Of a stretch of DNA of 64,000 nt, positions 34,757-47,290 are shown piece after piece; the stretch's first letter is position 1; each line of letters begins with the position of its first letter. Made by a program: the position numbers and the translations under genes. This DNA comes from Enoplolaimus lenunculus (lineage: Eukaryota > Nematoda > Enoplea > Enoplida > Thoracostomopsidae): positions 124,001 through 188,000 of the forward strand of contig JASANG010003765.1 in the NCBI GenBank assembly GCA_030248215.1, read 5' to 3'. A model generated the notes under the pieces. It made no database searches and was not told the origin of the DNA. It saw nothing but the letters and a program-made list of their open reading frames with translations.

Positions 34757-34822
34757 GTTGGAACGCTGCCCAAAATACGTATGTGGGATTCCATATAGAT
34801 ATGTGGGGCGTTCCAGCTTTAA
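34757..34822. repeat. Short dispersed repeat I, reverse copy with inverted partner
   Basis: GTTGGAACGCTGCCCAAAAT then ACGTATGTGGG, and 20 bp later ATGTGGGGCGTTCCAGC, its partial inverse. This suggests the ends of a tiny element. Confidence 0.6.
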
Positions 34823-35501
34823 TATATAGATTAACAAAATAACATGTTGTAAAACGTGTGATCAGAACCATGCATAAATACGTTTGCAATAAAACATTGC
34901 GGAAATTTATATATACGTATAATATGTATTTATATATTATATAAATATATATTTGTATATCGGTATATATTTACATAATTACGTATCTATAAGATGAAAT
35001 AGTTCAGCTTGTCGCAAGAAATGTGATAATCCAATAAAGTCTGCATTGTTCGAAAATTAATTATTTTTTATTCTTTGAAGTGCATATCCAATGACGCCAC
35101 AACTTTACAGAGCAATTCATTAATAACAGGTAACATTGACATAACTGCCAACAGGAAAAGGTCTCAGAATTCCGCGAACTGATAAACTAATGCTTATTGT
35201 AGTATAAAACAACCTGTATATACTTGAAATGGTTCTAAATTTTTTGCGCCGTACAGTTCCTTATAAATCAAACGATATAAACTGAAAAATTGTAACTCAA
35301 CGTGTTCATTATATGGATTTGGAGTTAAAACAGCTAAGAGTATACTCAGAAGTCAAGAAGCACAATGATTTATGTGAGGTGGGGTCAGCTCCGACTCCGT
35401 TTACCATGTACAAAAATGCATGCTTTCCTTTTTAGTTACACTTCTTCGAAATTACAACATAATCTCGAATGTCTGTCAGAGTAATGCAATTGGATGTTTT
35501 C

Positions 35502-35970
35502 GGTTATCCCCCCATAGCCCGCGTTTACCCAAAATTTGTCATATTTTGAAAATTTTTGCATATTTCAGCTTGTCATAATTTGCCCTGATCATTTCACACC
35601 CAAATTTGAATTTTTGAAAAATTCGATTTTTTAAGGTCCCAAGGTCCCACCTTGGGATTTTTTGTCTAAACGTTTAACAAATTACATACCATTTGATGCA
35701 GCTTGTGAAGCTCAGTCCAACTGTGTTAAATTTTTTGCAATCAGACGATTGGTTAACAAATTATGGTCAAATAAACTGATTTGGCGCAAACCCAAACCGT
35801 TGGTAGTGCGCCAAATCAGTTATTTAACAATAACTTGTTAACCACTTGTCTGATTACAAAAAAATTAGTACCATTACACTCAGCTCTACAAGATGCATCC
35901 ATCGAATGATATAATTTGTCAAAGGTTTTGACAAAAAATTTTGGGTTCTGAGGGGGAACCTTGGGGGACC
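35502..35970. mobile_element. Large palindromic family E element
   Basis: The centre is an inverted pair ACTGATTTGGCGC / GCGCCAAATCAGT near 35779-35820. Outer arms include GATGCAGCTTGTGAAGCTC against GAGCTCTACAAGATGC, and AACAAATTACATACCATTTG against its inverse. The left flank TTATCCCCCATAGCCCGCG is shared with 46365. Confidence 0.8.
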
Positions 35971-36173
35971 ATTAACTTATACGAGACATTTTTATGGTTT
36001 AAGGTGATTGCTTTCGAAATATACTTTTAAAATTGTATGAATATAGGTAGCGTTAAATTTTGAAATATGAAATTCCGCACTGAACATAATTTGGTCCGGG
36101 ATGCAATTACGCACCCTATTTTGAATTATTGACGTTTATAGGATAACTAATCATTTTAGACCATGCCCATTTA

Positions 36174-36520
36174 CTGTAGTGACACAAATAAGAGAGGTGG
36201 GAATGATATTTATTTGGCCTCTCCAAGGGTACAACTGATATTTATTTTTAACCCGCCGTCTGCAACTCTTCGTTACTGATGTATATCCGGTATAGGAACT
36301 ATGCGTTGAATTAAACGTTTGTCTTGTAACAAAAGCTTGAGCGATAATGCAAGCTTATACTTAGGAATGTACTTTCAAAACTAAACTATGCTTTAAGGTC
36401 TTGACATTTTTATGGACTCTAATTAGTCTTTAAGGACTCCGTCCGCTAACGTCCTTTTATTAAGAATACAGACTCATATTGCTCAAAATGATGACCCCCC
36501 TCTTATTCCGGTTACTACAC
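36174..36520. mobile_element. Family B element, flanked by TA
   Basis: Left CTGTAGTGACACAAATAAG preceded by TA; right CTTATTCCGGTTACTACAC followed by TA. Interior in reverse orientation relative to 42744. Confidence 0.9.
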
Positions 36521-37361
36521 TATGGTTTCTAATTAAGAAAATAGAGTTCTACTTGTATTTCTACACCCTCTTGTTTGAGTCACTGCAGAACGCCAGAATA
36601 TACGTCATAATATATACAAGTTCTATAAAGCTACAAGTGATGCCAGTGCCAGCCATATCAAATTAATACATTTGTGTATCTTGACTTAAACTTCTGTTTT
36701 AAACGTACTCAAACTTATAAAATTTCACCTCATTCTGACACTCGTTCGCACTCCGTTTACACGTCAATTATCATTGGCACTTAGTATATGCCGTAGTGCA
36801 AACAATGGGTTGCGGAGCGCTGGTTTTTATAAAAATCAACAATGATTTAACCGAAAAGCAACTTTAATACCAAAGAATCTCTCAACAACATATCTATAAA
36901 TAGTTTTGTAATCGAATACGGTAAAGTCTGCGATTGTAGCATTTTAGCAGAATTTTTAGGCAAAAACGTAATGTATCATAGCAGTTTCGAAACCTAAATT
37001 GTTGTGTTTTTAGTCTACGTTCAAGCTAAAAATACAAAATGTCTACAAAATTTAAAAATTATTGTTCAAAGGTTGAATCACGAGAGTTTCCCGTAGTCGA
37101 TAGACACAACATAGCAGCAACATTTCGATTGAAAAAACAGTTTTAATGTTGAGTCACAGCGGCTACTGATATGCATTCACGATCATCCTTTATCTTACGT
37201 TTTGTGAACTGCTACAATTTTTTTGCAGTGAGTTCTGTTGAAAAACAATACCTTAAAAATAAAAATTTATTGAGATTTTGTTATCGTACCATATACAAAC
37301 TGCTTACCAGTTTGATAAAAAAATTTGTCGGTCGGAACAATGCCACCTTTTGGAATCGCAA

Positions 37362-37500
37362 CAAAATGAATTTTTGAAAAATTCAAATTTGAGAGCGGAA
37401 TGATCAGGATAAATCATAACAAGCTCAAATATGCAAAAAATTTTCTAAATCCAACCATTCATCAGTGAATGCGGGCTTTTTGGTATAACCGAAGACCCAA
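37362..37500. mobile_element. Family E fragment (outer flank, reverse)
   Basis: Reversed, it reads like the outer flank of the 35502 and 46365 copies (AAAATTTTTTGCATATTTGA, GCCTAAATTTG-type blocks). The palindromic core is absent. Confidence 0.55.
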
Positions 37501-37988
37501 GATGTCTGGATAGACGGCGGTTCGTCGTTTCGCTCACGACGTAACCACAGCCCTGTGTAATTGAGTAGTTTAAAGTAGGCTGTCAATAACGTTTTAAAAG
37601 GTCGCTATATTGAATTTTTTTGTCAGGTGTGACATCACCGAATTTATCACTGCGACAGTTTTCAAAAAACAAAACCAAATTGCTTTTAAAAATTGTTATT
37701 CTTAGCTCTTTATATGCCAGCAAAAAAACGTGTTGTTTTGGGCAATAAAACAACTCTTCAAGCTGTCGTGTTTTGCTTGACTACGTTACTGCTTCGTTTA
37801 TAAAAATATCTTTGCGCAGACTGTATGTCTTGGTTCGTGATTTTATTGAAATTAACTTTTTGGCCTTATATATTTTTGGATTAAACACAATCATTGGGTG
37901 GAACTTGTGTACGCACAGTCCCGAAACCGACAACGTTATGTAAACTCTCCGTTTGAACATCCTCATCGTTGAATAAAAATATCATATG

Positions 37989-38138
37989 CAGGGCCGAAGC
38001 AGCCACCACCATTCCCCGTTTTGGGGGCGCCCGGTTGGAACAAAAACCGCCGATGTGTTAAAATGTGCCTGGCTTCTCGCTCGCTTCGCTAGCGAGTTTG
38101 GGGAATCCAAGCCCCCACCCCTGTCTGCTCCGGTACTG
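37989..38138. mobile_element. hAT-like MITE, same family as 9878
   Basis: Begins CAGGGCCGAAGCAGCCACC; right end reversed CAGTACCGGAGCAGACAGGG. The shared interior includes GGCTTCTCGCTCG and GCGAGTTTGG. Flanks are a degraded ATATG duplication. Confidence 0.8.
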
Positions 38139-38498
38139 CATATATGAATATAAAATATGTGCACTGTATTGAAACAAAACTTTTAGCTTTAATACTTCCT
38201 GGTTTAAATTCAGTCGGAAGTTGGGAAGCGGGACGGGGCATGTGCCTCCGATAAGCAGATTGGTGTTATGGGGCACTACTTCATTAAAATTTGGGAAGAA
38301 TGATGGGGGGTCTCTCGGACAGCCTATTCACCGATCAAATGGAACTTGTATATGCTCAGAGCCGAAACCGACAGCGACATGTTTGAAGGCTTCTGTCTGT
38401 AAACAAGGATCTCACACCCATGAATAAGAACGATGACCTCCTCGGAGAACTAATGTTTCCTTCGGACATTCGTAACTGGGCGCTTAATTGAACGTTTC

Positions 38499-38869
38499 GG
38501 ATAATGTAAAGATCAGGGGTGGAACGTTTTTCATCGGACCTGCAATAGAGAAAGTTTAAGCTTCAGTTTAATTTTTTGCGTAGGCTTAGGCTAAAGGCTT
38601 GGACTTAGGCTTAGATATAGGGTTATCCTTACGCTTAAGCTTAGGCTTACTGTAGTGACCCGAATAAGAAGGGGGTAATAAGAGGGAGTTCCATCAGTAA
38701 CGAAAAGTGACGGAGGGTGGGTTAAAAACAAAATAACAGTCCGTAACCTAATTACAAGGAGGATACCCTCTGGAGAGGTTAAACAAATATCAGTCCCCTC
38801 CACTCTTATTCGGGTCACTGCAGTAAAAATCTGCTTTGTACGGCTGCTGGCCTGTTCAACACATTGGCC
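38499..38869. mobile_element. Family A MITE interrupted by a family B insertion
   Basis: Left end GGATAATGTAAAGATCAGGG; right end reversed GGCCAATGTGTTGAACAGGC. Flanks AACGTTTC (38491-38498) and AACATTTC (38870-38877) agree at 7 of 8. A family B element occupies 38650-38823, flanked by TA, within the TTAGGC-like interior. Confidence 0.88.
38650..38823. mobile_element. Family B element, short internally deleted copy nested in family A
   Basis: TA then CTGTAGTGACCCGAATAAG at the left; CTTATTCGGGTCACTGCAG then TA at the right. Only the two ends of the family remain (174 bp). It interrupts the A copy at 38499-38869, so it is younger than that insertion. Confidence 0.92.
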
Positions 38870-40159
38870 AACATTTCCGAGAAATGAAACTATTTTTGCG
38901 ATCATAACAAACAGTTAAATAGTATTATAAAACAACATAAAATATGCAAAAAATGTCTTTTCGGCATAAACGGTTTGTGATGACTGATGTACGACGATCT
39001 GTATGCAACATTAAAGACAGAAAATCATTTGAAAATTGGGCAACCGGTTTTGTATAAAATTATACATTTTAACCCAAATGTTTAGGCAGTCACAGCCCCT
39101 GCGGCATACAGGCCCAACATTTCACTCAATGCCAAAATAAACACAACGATTTCTGTGCGAAACCTACAACGAAACTAAAAAACAGCCGCGCGCGATACAC
39201 AGAGAAAGAAAGCTTAAAATGTTCAAAACAATAGTTCCTGTTTCGAATACAAAACAAAAACATTCACGTAAAAACGTTTCAAAAGCTTCTGATAAATTTT
39301 ACACATTTTCTCTGGCGCTAAGCGAAAAACAACTATACTCTCACAACTGAAAAATTGATTTTCAAGCAAAGCAAAATGAACGATAGCGCTGTTTGGTGTT
39401 TTACCCGGGCATCATCTATAAATATAAAATGAATAAACAACTGAAACTGCATTTTTTGTAGATTCTTTACAGGCCGCTGGAGCAATTGAGCGTTGTAGAG
39501 AGCTCATTTGCCAGCAAGTTTCAAAAAATATTGTGCTTTGGAATAGCTATAGCTAGCTTGGACGCTGCAACGAAATGCGCTTTAAAATTCGATGTTCACA
39601 AAAAAATTTTTACACAAAGAAATTACATAGCTAATACGGCAAGCGTTTTGACGAAAATTTTTCAAACAAAGACGCAAAATACACATAAACACACAATTTT
39701 TGGCTTTTATTTTATTCGCAATTAACTGTCGACGACGTAAACAGAGCAACACAAAAAACGCTCTTGAAAACAGAGAAACTTTTTGGCGAAAACTATTCGG
39801 CGTGACAAAATAAGGTAAACGCACGCAGAGCGCCTGGCTCGAGGCAGATAAAAAAAGCTCTTGCGCACACTTCAAAACAACAAAGAACGAGAGAAATCAA
39901 AGTTGGAAATTTATAACACATTTTTTGTGTGTTTACTCTTTTAATATTTTGATATTTCAGACTGTAGCTATTTTTAGCTTTTGATGTCAAACACCATATA
40001 CACCACGTGGCAAAGCTTCAGACTAAAATTCTGATTGCGTTCAACATTTGAATTAAAAAAAACGGAGATAAACTACAAATAAAGATAACGAATTAATGGT
40101 GGTAAGCAAATTTCGTTTAATTTTATAAAAATGAATTGGTGCTGGACTTTGAATATTTT

Positions 40160-40556
40160 ATGCCATCCCATGTCCTGCAGTTCCGTTTGGAACCGTACGG
40201 CACCGGTAATGCGGAACCGCGCCGGCCGGCATTGCGTATTGTTATAAAAGGTTTTTATTTGTGAAGCCGAACGACGCACAACAAGTGCAGCGCCATTCCT
40301 GAGAGCAAATTTTATCGCTGAAGCAATACCTGCATCAACGTCGCTTCTTCAATTAATTAGTTTTCGCAAACGAGAATTAAGGCAGGAAACAAAAACAACA
40401 TTCATGACAATGAAAATTTGACGAGTTTTGACGGTATGCTGGCGATGCGGCGCCGTGCGTACCGTTCATCACCAAACGACATCGTACGTAATTAGCTTTC
40501 GAAACCGTACGGTAGCGGATAGCTATACAGAAAGCCACGCACGGCGCCCGATGGAG
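40160..40556. repeat. GC-rich hairpin-forming repeat
   Basis: GCGGCGCCGTGCGT near 40447 and its inverse ACGCACGGCGCC near 40534 form a stem; CCGTACGG recurs near 40193 and 40508. The GC-rich patch lies in an AT-rich coding-free region. GGCGCCGT words are shared with 58095-58405. Confidence 0.55.
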
Positions 40557-41377
40557 ACAGACAGCGATGGACAGGCATGTCATTGAAAAGTATATGACCT
40601 ATGATGACCATAAAAGCGGCACTAGTATCAGGCTATCTGATATTGGGAAGTTGCACTTTTATGTTGTGTTGTGTTCTCTTAAACTCAGACATCGACCAGT
40701 ACATTCGTTTAATCAGAAACAAGTGCGAATGGTCTTTTTCGCAAAACATGTCATGAATGCAAAATAATGTGGAAGATGTGCAGTTGAACTATTTAATTTT
40801 TCACTCGTGAATCTACGTCATAACTGTACTAGGAACTGGTCAACTACGCATACCATTACTCTTTATAAACTTAAACTTAAATCTAAACTTGAATGTTAGT
40901 TTAAAAAACTTAAATGGCTGGACGGACTAACTAAATTTGAATTGTAAGTTTATTCAGACAAACATATTTTTGAGACGGCCGGGAGGCCGTCTCTTTTAAA
41001 CGCACTTTGTTGTCGGGCGTACCTATTTCAGAATTCTTGATATTTTTTGAGCCTTTAATATCCCGTCAGCTGGCATTTGTTTAGGATTTTAATGTAGCCA
41101 GCTAAAAGTTAAAATACTTTCAACTTTTGTCTGTAAAAAATCGAAGCTTTAAGTATTGCTCCAGAGAAAATGCCCCCCGTTTTAATGTAGTAGTTCCCCC
41201 GGAATAAAGGTAGAGCTTCATTTGCATGTACAGTTCATGCATTTACACAGAAACATTACAGTGTTTACGCGCTCATGAACCATATTGAACATATATACAT
41301 GTTTAAAATCCTATACAGAATTATGTATATATGCAACTATAATATATACATAAATGGAGTACTGCAGTTCCCTGTAT

Positions 41378-41445
41378 GGTGCGATTGGTTAGCAGATCGG
41401 TTCAGTGTTCCTTAGGAACCACTCGGGTTCAACTCCTTTTTTGAG
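41378..41445 (+). repeat. tRNA-like sequence with oligo-T end (pseudogene or SINE head)
   Basis: Box A-like TGGTGCGATTGGTTAGCA, a short GTTCC/GGAAC stem with a 3-base loop, box B GGGTTCAACTCC, then TTTTTT resembling a Pol III terminator. There is no acceptor stem. Confidence 0.45.
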
Positions 41446-42743
41446 GTCTCTGGATTTCAAAGCCGTTTTCAGTCACTAATTATTTACGATGACAGGTTTT
41501 TCAAAATTTTCGCTAACCGTATTTTTGCGGCAAAGTCCGTAATACTTTTATGTCACGACATTACTCAATTTCTGGTATTTTCAGCCTCGAATTCAAAATT
41601 TATATTAATACAGAAGTTTCAGATATTGCCAAAATTAAACAGCTATTGGTCTTTTTTTATAAATTTTACCCACGTAGTCCAGGGTACAACCGAACAACAC
41701 AAAAAAAAATAAAAAAACAAAAAGAAAAATGTATGCCGCGAAAATTTTTTTGCAATTTTATTGGTGAAATAACCGTAGTTGGAGATAAGTAGGTATTCAC
41801 TTTGTTTTCTGTATTTTATATTTTCATAATCCATGGAAGCGAAATCTGCGTTCGATGGTTTATTTTCGGCGATTTTCATGGTTTATATACTATATTAATG
41901 AAATCTATTTCATTTTTATCGTCATTTATAGAAAATATTTTCATTTCCACCGATCAAAATTTAATACCGAAATTATTAATTCCGGTAAAAATTTATCGGC
42001 ACCAGAACAGGAAAGGTAAAAAAATGCCAGAACCGGAAATCCGGTCGCACCTTGATGTAGTCTTAATTTTGCCTATCATAAAGAGTTGCTTTAGTAGCAA
42101 AACAAATTCAACTTAGTATTTATTTTCTTCAATCTTAAAATAGATGTTCAAATACATACTAATAAGAATAGTCACTATAACGGGGCAGCGGAACACCCAA
42201 CAAGAAAAACGAGAAAAAAAAAGAACCCACCGGAAAAAACAAAAATAACAACAACATTCTCTATCGTTAAGTGTTCATATACGTGCCCCGTCTCCCTAGC
42301 CGTTTTAGGAACTGCTTGTTAAGTATAACTCGGTTTTAAATTAAACTAATTTCTGCAACGAGTTCAGCACAGAAATTATTTATGTATATCTAAGAATTCA
42401 TTAAGTTTATCTTAACCTAAAAATGTATGAGATTTTAAACAAGTTTAAGCGTAAAACCTACCTAATAGTTTGGTAAATCTAGAAGTTAGTTTAATGCTGG
42501 TGGACTATCTCAAGCTTAAATCAAGTTAGTTTAAGCTTTTAGAGAGCAGGATAAGATTTATTCTGTGAAAGGCCAATAGGTAAGTATGTGTATTCTGTAA
42601 CAAAAATCAAGTCGGTGGCAAAATCTATATTTTGGTGTAACGATTCCTACAATTATCCAGCGTAATTATTATTAACCATAAATGTATATATTTGTTGAAT
42701 CATTGAAACGATTTTTCTTTCAGTTGTTGTCGTTGTACTAGTG

Positions 42744-43145
42744 CTGTAGTGACCCGAATAAGAGGAGGGCAATAAGAGGGGGTCCTCATCTTAAGTCCCA
42801 ATCAATAGGAGTCTGTATCCGTAATAAGAGTCCATAAATGTCAATTTTCCGCAATTGTAATCCATAAATGACTCCAGGGCCAAATAATTTGAGTTCGAAA
42901 CTTTAAAGCGCACTTAAATTTTGAAAGTAAATTCATAAGTATAACCTTGCATTATCGCTGAAGCTATTGATACAAGACAAACGTTTAATTCAACGGATGG
43001 TTGCAGTACCGGATATATAAAAGTAACAAAGGGCGGCGGAGCGTGGATTGAAAACAAATACCTGTCCGTAACCAAATAGGAGTGCGGTACCCTCTGGAGA
43101 GGCCAAATAAATATCAGTCTCCCCCTCTTATTCGGGTCACTACAG
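42744..43145. mobile_element. Family B element, full length
   Basis: Termini CTGTAGTGACCCGAATAAG and CTTATTCGGGTCACTACAG, 402 bp. TA follows on the right; TG precedes on the left (one substitution). No ORF. The TA target and Tc1/mariner-sized ends suggest a mariner-type MITE. Confidence 0.92.
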
Positions 43146-44335
43146 TATGCTCGTGTGTTTGTTTGCCGGTATTAACTTAGGTCGTTTCGAAGAATCAATT
43201 ATTTTCTGAAATAACAGATGTATTATCTGCATCTAACAGTTCGCAACTCATAGGAAGGGTGTAAGAGGTGACGATCGGCTCCACCTCACGTTGTGACTTT
43301 TGTTCAGTTTATGGTTTTAAAATCTTTCTTTCAGTTACCAGAAACTACCTCATCAGCAATTTTATATAACGGTACCTGCTTTTAAAATACTGACCACGCC
43401 TCGGATATATAATGAAGATTCTTTAATATCTATGTTGAAGAAATTATAAAGCGAACGGTGCAAATTTGTTTGATGTTTACCTATAAACAATAATTACTTT
43501 TCATGCTTTGATTTTAAAATGGCATGATACCTAATTGTCAAAAATGAAATAGTGTAAATACTTATTAAAATAAATTAATTTCAGTGTATTTAATTCGCAG
43601 ATATACGAGGAAGCCTACAGGTATACAGATTCCTAAAATTTTGTGCTACCTAGGTTCATATAGGCTTAAATAGCTACAACAACCATCACATCTATACTAA
43701 GTTTTCGACTCTTTGCATACTATCCCTTCACATTTACAATTAAGTCTTAGGCTAGGTAAAAGCTTATAATAGGTAAGCCATTTCCTAAAACAAATGTAAG
43801 AATGCCTAAAGTGTGTTGGGGGAAGTGTACAACAGTTAACTTTTCTCCTGCCGAGGTCCATATTGCCTCCTGAAACAGTTTGCAACAATCATCGCAGCGC
43901 AGCTGGCAGTAGATTTCCATATATGGGATCTACGAGCTCGCTAGAGTTGTGCCACATGCGTGATCTACGTTATCTTTAAGTCTGTTGAAAAACCGACTCA
44001 CAATTTACCACTAAGTAATTTATTTTCACCATAAATTTTAAGTGGCAGAAGTATATACACACAAATTGTCTTGAAATTTCAATACTCCTACATTTTTTAA
44101 ATTTTCAAAACATAAACATCCAGATTTCAGTTATTAATGGCCTTAAACAGATCAGAAATTTGTGTCTAAATTTAATAAAACGTAAAGGTCTAATATTCAA
44201 AAAATTCTGCTGCCCTGCCAATTTATGACATAAATTTCTTCCTTTCAAGAAATGGTTGTCTTATTTTCAGGAGTTAATTTTCTGATTTTTACGCATGTAA
44301 AGTAGTTGGTTTGCTTATATTCTTACGAATGTATA

Positions 44336-44778
44336 CCGCAGTGACCCTAATAAGAGGGGAACTGATACTTATTTGGCCTCTCCAGAAGGTATCCCCTGTT
44401 ATTCGGTACGGACTGTTATTTATTGTAGCTCAGGCTCCGCCACCCTTCGTTACTGATATATATATATACGGTACTGCAACGATGCGGTGAATTAAAGTTT
44501 TATTGGTCTTGTGTCAACAGCTTGAGCGATAATGCAAGTTTATACTGAGGAATGTTCTTTCAAAACTTAAGTACGCTTTATAACGTTTCGAACTCAAATT
44601 ATTTGGTCCTGGCGTCGTTTATGTGCTAGAGTTAGGGAGAGACAATTGACATTTATTTACTTTAAATAGGGTTTAGGGACTCAATCTGCTTACGGATTCT
44701 TAATACGGATTCATATTGAATGGGACCGAAAATGGGGACCCCCTCTTATTACCCCGCCCTTTATTCTGGTCACTACAG
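44336..44778. mobile_element. Family B element, full length, reverse
   Basis: Left CCGCAGTGACCCTAATAAG after TA; right TTATTCTGGTCACTACAG before TA; 443 bp. Internal blocks are in inverted order relative to 42744. Confidence 0.9.
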
Positions 44779-45122
44779 TATAAATATATAATCAAAGTTT
44801 AAGGAAATTTCGGGTTGAGCTCAGACGCTCTCCAACCTAAGGTTACGTCTTGGAGGTGTGTTAGGTTGTAAAATTACGTTATATATTCGGTTGGGCTTTA
44901 GCCCCTAATTTTAGAGTTGGTTTCCCTGGCAAATTTTCTTGTATTTAAGACATACTTGTGTTATATTTCAGAAGAATTTGTCTTAAAGTTCAGAAATTTT
45001 TGTCTTAGTCGTTTATGAAACAAAGTCTGAAATTTCAGACTTTTAAATCTGAAACTTTCAGATCCATATTTATGAAAAATTTAAGAAATAAGTCTATAAA
45101 TTTAAGACATATATGTCTGGTG

Positions 45123-45415
45123 CAGGGTGGAAACGCCTAAACGGATAATGAAAATAATGGAAACGGATAGGGATCAAAATAACGGAGACGTATACGGATA
45201 TTGAAGTATAAAAGTTTCAAAGATGTTTTATTTTTCTGCCAACACAATAGAAATGTGCAAATATTTTCCGCGCTTTTAAAATTTTTAAGCGGATGCATCT
45301 AAATTTCAAAGAGTTTGGATGAATTTCGTAATTTTTATTTCATTTCGAACAATTGCAGCATATCTGTAATGAAATATTGCCAGATATATACGCGATATCA
45401 TTAATAAAACCACAT
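45123..45415. mobile_element. Second copy of the CAGGGTG hAT-like family, truncated
   Basis: CAGGGTGGAAACGCCTAAAC start, then GGAAACGGATAGGGATC, AAAGATGTTTTATTTTTCTG and CATATCTGTAATG blocks in the order of the reverse complement of 13282-13659. The far end abuts a family C fragment. Confidence 0.75.
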
Positions 45416-45654
45416 ATTAAGTTAGATTTTAGAAACCCAGCATTGTTCGCTTAGGAATTAGCTAGCATCGAACAGTACGATGAACAACACAATAAAGTCT
45501 TTAATGAAGGTTCTCGGTAGATGAAATACTGTAGGCTTGGGTTACCCACACAAAGACATTTTTAAAAGCACGCTTTTAAAATGCGGCCACAAAATATCAG
45601 AATAAGAAATAAAAAAATCAGCAAACCAGCAAATCTATGCTCTATTGTAGCGAC

Positions 45655-46074
45655 ACGAATAAGAGGAGGTAATAAGAGGGGTCCGATCTCGAGCCCAATC
45701 ACAATAGGAGTCCGTATTTCTAATAAGAGTCTGTAGCTGTAAACCTTAGCTAGAGTACATAGCTATGAATTATTCCTGACTGTAGGGCATAAATGACTCC
45801 AGGAGCAAATAAAGTTGAGTTCGATACTTTAAAGCATACTTTATGATTTGAAAGTACATTCTTAAGTATAACCTTGCATTATCGCTCAAATTTTTGATAC
45901 CAGACGAAAATGTTTAATTCAGAGGATAGTTGCCATACCGGATATATGTCAGTAACGAAGGGTGGCGGATGGCTGGTTGAAAATAAATGACAGTCCGTGA
46001 CTGATTATGACAGGGGGGAACCCTCTGGAACAACAAAACAAATATCAGTCCCCGTCTTGTTCGGGTCACTACAG
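45655..46074. mobile_element. Family B element, full length
   Basis: Left TTGTAGCGACACGAATAAG after TA; right TTGTTCGGGTCACTACAG before TA; 420 bp; same orientation as 42744. This is the third B copy in 3.3 kb. Confidence 0.9.
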
Positions 46075-46364
46075 TAGGTGCGTTTATTTTTTTATTAATT
46101 TGGGCTGTTTACGTTTTTGCTTTAAAATTTGTTGTTGATGAAACAGTGACAGATGACGAAGGTCTCAGTAGGAAATCAGGGATCGACGATTTGATCTGAT
46201 CTTTTCCCTGTAAAAGTTTTTCAAATCATAACACAAATATGCCAAGAGGCTTGTAATCGACAAAATATAGTAAAGTCCGTCTATAGTCGGTACGTTTAGC
46301 CATTGTGTATGTTTGCTGTATGCTGTTCATTTAATGTCCACAAATTTACTTGGTGTCTTTTCCG

Positions 46365-46832
46365 TTATCCCCCAGCCCGCGTTTAGCCAAAATGGTTGGA
46401 TTTTGAAAATTTTTGAATATTTGAACTGTTCATGACGGTCCCCTGCTCATTCCACGCCTAAATTTGAATTATTGGAAAATTCCATTTTGTAACGACCTAA
46501 GTTTCCGTGTTGGGACCCAAAAATTTTTTTGTCAAAAAGTTTGACAAATTATATAACATTCGATGCAGCTTTTGGTGCTGACTCCAGCGGCGTTAAACTT
46601 TTCGCAATCAAACGATTGGTTAATGAGTTATTATCAAATAACTGATTTGGCGCGCTGCCAACGATTTGGGACAGCCCCAACTCAGTTATTTAACCATAAT
46701 GCGTTATCCAACGGCAAAATAACGAAAAATTTAACACCATTCGATTCAGCTCTTCAAGCAGCATCAAATGATGCCATAATTTGTCAAACTTTTGGACAAA
46801 AAATTTTGGGTCCCAAATGGAGACCACTGGTG
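46365..46832. mobile_element. Family E element, second copy
   Basis: Same order as 35502: TTATCCCCCAGCCCGCGTTT, GATGCAGCTTTTGGTGCTGA, AACTGATTTGGCGCGC, CTCAGTTATTTAACC, AGCTCTTCAAGCAGCATC. A chance ORF (46563-46835) lies within it. Confidence 0.8.
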
Positions 46833-47044
46833 TGAGGTGGCTCTGATTGAAATCTACCGCTATAAGCATAGGTAAAAGGCTTCGGCATAAAGCCTATAGT
46901 CAACTATTTTATAGTTTCGCGGCCAAACGGGACGCTCGTAAAAGTACTACATGGGCCAAGTTCTTGAATTTTCTTAAATTTCTGAAGATTTCTTCCAGTC
47001 TAGTAAGAAATTGAATATTAAAAATTTTCAGTTTTTTACTTTTG

Positions 47045-47290
47045 AGGAGGTGTAGGCCTGCATAAGCTTAGGTCTAACCTTCAAGGATTGAGGTTTGACT
47101 TACTATAGACATAGTTACACACAGGGCTTAGGTTACCACTTCGGCTAAACCTTAAACTTAGTCTTAAAGGCTTATGCATCAGCTTCGGCTAAGGCTCTGA
47201 CATAAATACTGATAGTTAAGAATAGGCATAGGCTTAAGCGTAAACTTGATGTCGGTTTAGGCTACGCTAGGCTCAAGTTTAGGCCAAAGC
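47045..47290. repeat. Degenerate TTAGGC-like array, family A-related
   Basis: Repeated AAGCTTAGG, GCTTAGG, TAGGCTTAAGC words in both orientations without recognisable termini. Similar short patches lie at 5755-5800, 23885-23930, 43740-43790 and 61510-61575. Confidence 0.45.

Noticed and set aside
38591-38905. 104-codon minus-strand ORF
   Set aside because: Lies entirely in nested family A and B elements.
39582-39875. 97-codon minus-strand ORF
   Set aside because: No domain, no splice context; composition follows the AT-rich background.
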